Origin: Flavobacterium notoginsengisoli
GTDB taxonomy: Bacteria > Bacteroidota > Bacteroidia > Flavobacteriales > Flavobacteriaceae
Length of the DNA stretch: 64,000 nucleotides
Reading direction: 5' to 3'
Assembly: GCF_014207905.1 (NCBI RefSeq)
Contig: NZ_JACHLB010000006.1
Location: 310,001 to 374,000 of the forward strand
Part shown: positions 61,858 through 64,000 of the stretch, one piece after another
Numbering within the stretch: position 1 is the first letter of the stretch
Layout of the letters: every line of letters starts with the position of its first letter
Notes under the pieces: model-generated
What the model was told of the DNA's origin: nothing
The model's database searches: none
The model's input: only the letters and a program-made list of their open reading frames with translations
Position numbers and translations under genes: made by a program

Positions 61858-61982
61858 AGGTGTAGAAGAAAGAGGCAAGAAGAAAGATTTTATTAGATGT
61901 CTTTTCTCTTTATTCATTCCTTTAAAAGAAGCAAGAAATAAGAAACAAGATAAGAAGTCTTTCCTCTTGCTTCTTGCATCTA
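61858..61982. repeat. Purine-rich dyad between GH10 and PKD genes
   Basis: AGAGGCAAGAAGAAAGA-type purine tracts and the complementary TCTTTCCTCTTGCTTCTTGC tract lie around the intergenic gap. They form an imperfect inverted repeat, a further REP-like family. Confidence 0.65.
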
Positions 61983-62022
61983 TTACTCTCTCCAAAAAAA
62001 TTAACCAAAAACATTAGAAATC

Positions 62023-62922
62023 ATGACCATAAAACTAAATTATATATCAAAATTAAAATATTTACTTTTTGTGCTTTTTGCTGTTTTGTTTTCCTGCGAA
62101 GACGATGTGCGCGAAGTTTATCTTTATAAAAAAGGAACCATAGAAGCATCTTCGACAAACACAACTATTAAAGGCGGAGAAACCGTAACTTTTACAGATT
62201 CTTCAACAAAAGTGCGTGCCATAAAATGGACCTTTCAAGGGGGATCTCCAGGAGCTTCTATCGAGCCAGTAGTTGAGGTAAAATATACAAAAGCGGGAAC
62301 TTTTACAGCAACTCTCGAAATTACACATGTTGATAATACAGTACAAAAGAAAACTTTTACTGTTGAGGTTGAAGCACCGCCAACGCCACCACTTGTTATT
62401 CCGGCAGATGCACTGAAAATTTACTCTGAAAATCCTGATTTTACAAAAACAGCTCCTGTTTTAAACTGGGTTTCAAGTAATCAATTTGTAATAAAAGAAG
62501 TGGCAACTGAGGGATATGAAAATGCTTATAGAAATTTCTCTCTTCCAGCCACACCGCCTGCAACTGAAGCAAAATGGGCAATGGCGATTCTGCAGTTTGT
62601 TAATTTCACAGATATTTCATCTTACACTTATATCAATATGGCGGTAAGAACTACAAGTACCGGAAAAATCAGATTTAGAATGAAAGACGCAACCAATACA
62701 GGTTATGTAGAATTTGATGCCACAAGTAATCTTTACGGATTAAAAAGAGACGGAAGCTGGAACATGGTTAAAATTCCGATTGCAGATTATAAAAAACAAA
62801 ATCCTGCATTAGACTTAACCAAAATCAAAGATATTCTGGTTCTAAGAAGTGTTGATCCAGAAGATGTAAGAGCTTTAAACAACTATAGTTTCGATTTTGA
62901 TCATATCTATTTATCAAAATAA
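62023..62922 (+). CDS. PKD-domain surface glycan-binding lipoprotein
   Basis: The 299-residue protein has a lipobox (LFSCEDD), a PKD domain (about 40-117: IKGGETVTFTDSSTKVRAIK) and a Pro-rich linker (EAPPTPPLV). The C-terminal domain resembles a galactose-binding-like/CBM fold (AMAILQFVNFTDISSYTYIN). It is probably the SusE/SusF-like surface glycan-binding protein of the locus. No catalytic residues are evident. Confidence 0.8.
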   Translation: MTIKLNYISKLKYLLFVLFAVLFSCEDDVREVYLYKKGTIEASSTNTTIKGGETVTFTDSSTKVRAIKWTFQGGSPGASIEPVVEVKYTKAGTFTATLEITHVDNTVQKKTFTVEVEAPPTPPLVIPADALKIYSENPDFTKTAPVLNWVSSNQFVIKEVATEGYENAYRNFSLPATPPATEAKWAMAILQFVNFTDISSYTYINMAVRTTSTGKIRFRMKDATNTGYVEFDATSNLYGLKRDGSWNMVKIPIADYKKQNPALDLTKIKDILVLRSVDPEDVRALNNYSFDFDHIYLSK

Positions 62923-62948
62923 TTTTTCCCTTTTTATTAGACTATTTA

Positions 62949-62982
62949 TTATGGGGCAGTTTTGCTCTGTCCCATAATTTTT
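62949..62982 (+). terminator. Hairpin with T-tract before the GH50-like gene
   Basis: TTATGGGGCAG (62949-62959) pairs with CTGTCCCATAA (62967-62977), with one G-T wobble, and is followed by TTTTTC. It may terminate the PKD gene transcript partially. Confidence 0.65.
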
Positions 62983-62996
62983 CAAAAAACATTAAA

Positions 62997-64000
62997 ATGA
63001 ATTTAAAGAGACATTCGATTAGCGTATTGTTCTGTTTTGCAAGCCTTATTTCATTACACGCGCAGAATAAAATTACGTACCAAAAAGTCGAAGCCAGACA
63101 AAATGCATTAGACCCAAAATGGGTTGCTTATGATGCTAAAACTATTGATAAACTGCCCGGATTTAAAACCAAAAAAACAGAATCAACTTCGATTTACGGT
63201 GGTTTTAAAGTTTGGAAAAAGGAAGCAACAGGTTTTTTTAGAACTGAAAAAATTGACAATAGATGGTGGATTATTGATCCAGAAGGTTATCCGTTTATTT
63301 ATAAAGGAATTGCCGTTTTTAACGCTGGACGTTCTGTAAATCAGCAAAAAGCATTTGATAAAAAGTACGGAAGTCCTGAAAACTGGGAAAAACAAGAATC
63401 AAAATTACTGCGTGATAACGGATTTAATGGCGTAGGAGCGTGGTCAAATGTTGATTTGGTTAGAAATGCAGAAAATCCGCTGGTTTATACCGTGATTATT
63501 TCGCCAATGGGAATGTATCATTCAAATCATATCAAAAAATATGGCGGAAAATACAAAGAAGCAAGCTGGCAGAATTACCGTTTTGATTTGGTGATGGTTT
63601 TTGATAAAGAATTTGATGAATATGTCCAAAAAGCGGTAGAAGAGGTTTCTCAGTACAAAAATGATAAGTATTTGATGGGTTATTTTACTGATAATGAACT
63701 GCCTTGGTATAATGACGCATTGGATAAACATTTAACTTTATTGGCGAAAGATGAACAGGGTTATATCACTGCAAAAGAGTGGTTTGATAAAAGAAAAGGT
63801 TTCAATGCTTCTGTTTCAGATATTACTAAAGAAGACCGAATGGCATTTACGGCTTTTTATTTTGAAACCTATATGAAAAAGGTAACGGAAGCACTTCGAA
63901 AAGCAGATCCAAACCACATGTATTTAGGATGTCGTTTCAATCAAGATAAAGAACAGGAATTAACCAATCCAGAAATTTTTAAAGTTGCTGGAAAGTATAT
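62997..64000 (+). CDS. GH50-like glycoside hydrolase (N-terminal part, cut by window end)
   Basis: An ATG at 62997 (MNLKRHSISVLFCFASLISL, signal peptide ending near HAQ) opens a frame that stays open to the window end (about 334 residues). The segment RWWIIDPEGYPFIYKGIAVF and GYFTDNELPWYND (Glu234) match the beta-agarase GH50/GH-A-clan pattern, in which the Glu after DN is the acid/base. Related sequences are annotated as agarase-like, but xylan or galactan activity cannot be separated. It is downstream of GH10 and the PKD protein in the same operon. Confidence 0.8.
   Translation, partial: MNLKRHSISVLFCFASLISLHAQNKITYQKVEARQNALDPKWVAYDAKTIDKLPGFKTKKTESTSIYGGFKVWKKEATGFFRTEKIDNRWWIIDPEGYPFIYKGIAVFNAGRSVNQQKAFDKKYGSPENWEKQESKLLRDNGFNGVGAWSNVDLVRNAENPLVYTVIISPMGMYHSNHIKKYGGKYKEASWQNYRFDLVMVFDKEFDEYVQKAVEEVSQYKNDKYLMGYFTDNELPWYNDALDKHLTLLAKDEQGYITAKEWFDKRKGFNASVSDITKEDRMAFTAFYFETYMKKVTEALRKADPNHMYLGCRFNQDKEQELTNPEIFKVAGKY

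Overview
The window looks like a Flavobacterium (Bacteroidota) chromosome carrying an integrated, partly decayed conjugative element. The evidence is: SusC/SusD pairs, a hybrid two-component regulator, Bacteroidota -7 promoter boxes (TAnnTTTG) placed sensibly before several genes, AT-rich intergenic DNA, and families of short dyad repeats. No taxonomic search was possible.

Region 1 (1-22966) is mobile DNA. It opens with the end of a PRTRC cassette (E2-like protein B and a ThiF/E1-like protein), followed by a sigma-like regulator and a stand-alone receiver. Next is the distal half of a Bacteroidota tra operon on the minus strand: traJ' (only its 3' end), traK, an unidentified gene, traL, traM, traN, traO, traQ. 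The traJ remnant abuts, at about 8357, the 3' part of an S9-type peptidase gene on the other strand, so the proximal tra genes are missing here. Cargo follows: a DUF6520 exported peptide gene, a MauE/DoxX-type membrane protein and an excisionase-like HTH protein. Then comes a lipid-A type gene pair (EptA/MCR-like phosphoethanolamine transferase and PAP2 phosphatase) bracketed by two near-identical ~60-bp direct repeats. After it are a bestrophin-like channel, a VIT1/CCC1 transporter and a six-gene operon (DUF2231, response regulator, histidine kinase, lipoprotein, rubrerythrin lipoprotein, DUF2231). An IntDOT-like tyrosine recombinase sits beside the 3' end of tRNA-Pro(TGG), the probable insertion site.

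Region 2 (22967-39500) is ordinary chromosome: tRNA-Pro, trxB, a PadR/PspC/DUF2807 envelope-stress-like operon, DUF4870, a DUF4442 hotdog protein and small secreted proteins. A copper block includes a multicopper oxidase fused to a CopB-like barrel, a CopA-type P-type ATPase, an AraC regulator with an N-terminal CxxC metal-binding-like region, a DUF3347 protein and a Cys/His-rich protein. An AraC/MFS divergent pair closes the region.

Region 3 (39500-51400) has a SusC/SusD/beta-helix lipoprotein operon with no adjacent CAZyme gene. Its promoter contains a perfect 14-bp palindrome exactly between the -33 and -7 boxes. Downstream are a pentapeptide-repeat protein, an AraC regulator paired with a degenerate caspase-fold-like protein, a nucleosidase, and a REP-associated transposase (RAYT) inactivated by one stop codon and surrounded by its cognate REP hairpins.

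Region 4 (51400-64000) is a xylan-type polysaccharide utilization locus: a hybrid two-component sensor/regulator, SusC, SusD, a GH10 endo-xylanase lipoprotein, a PKD-domain glycan-binding lipoprotein and a GH50-like hydrolase cut by the window edge. The regulator gene and the susC gene share a promoter-upstream motif at the same distance from the start-site element, suggesting co-regulation.
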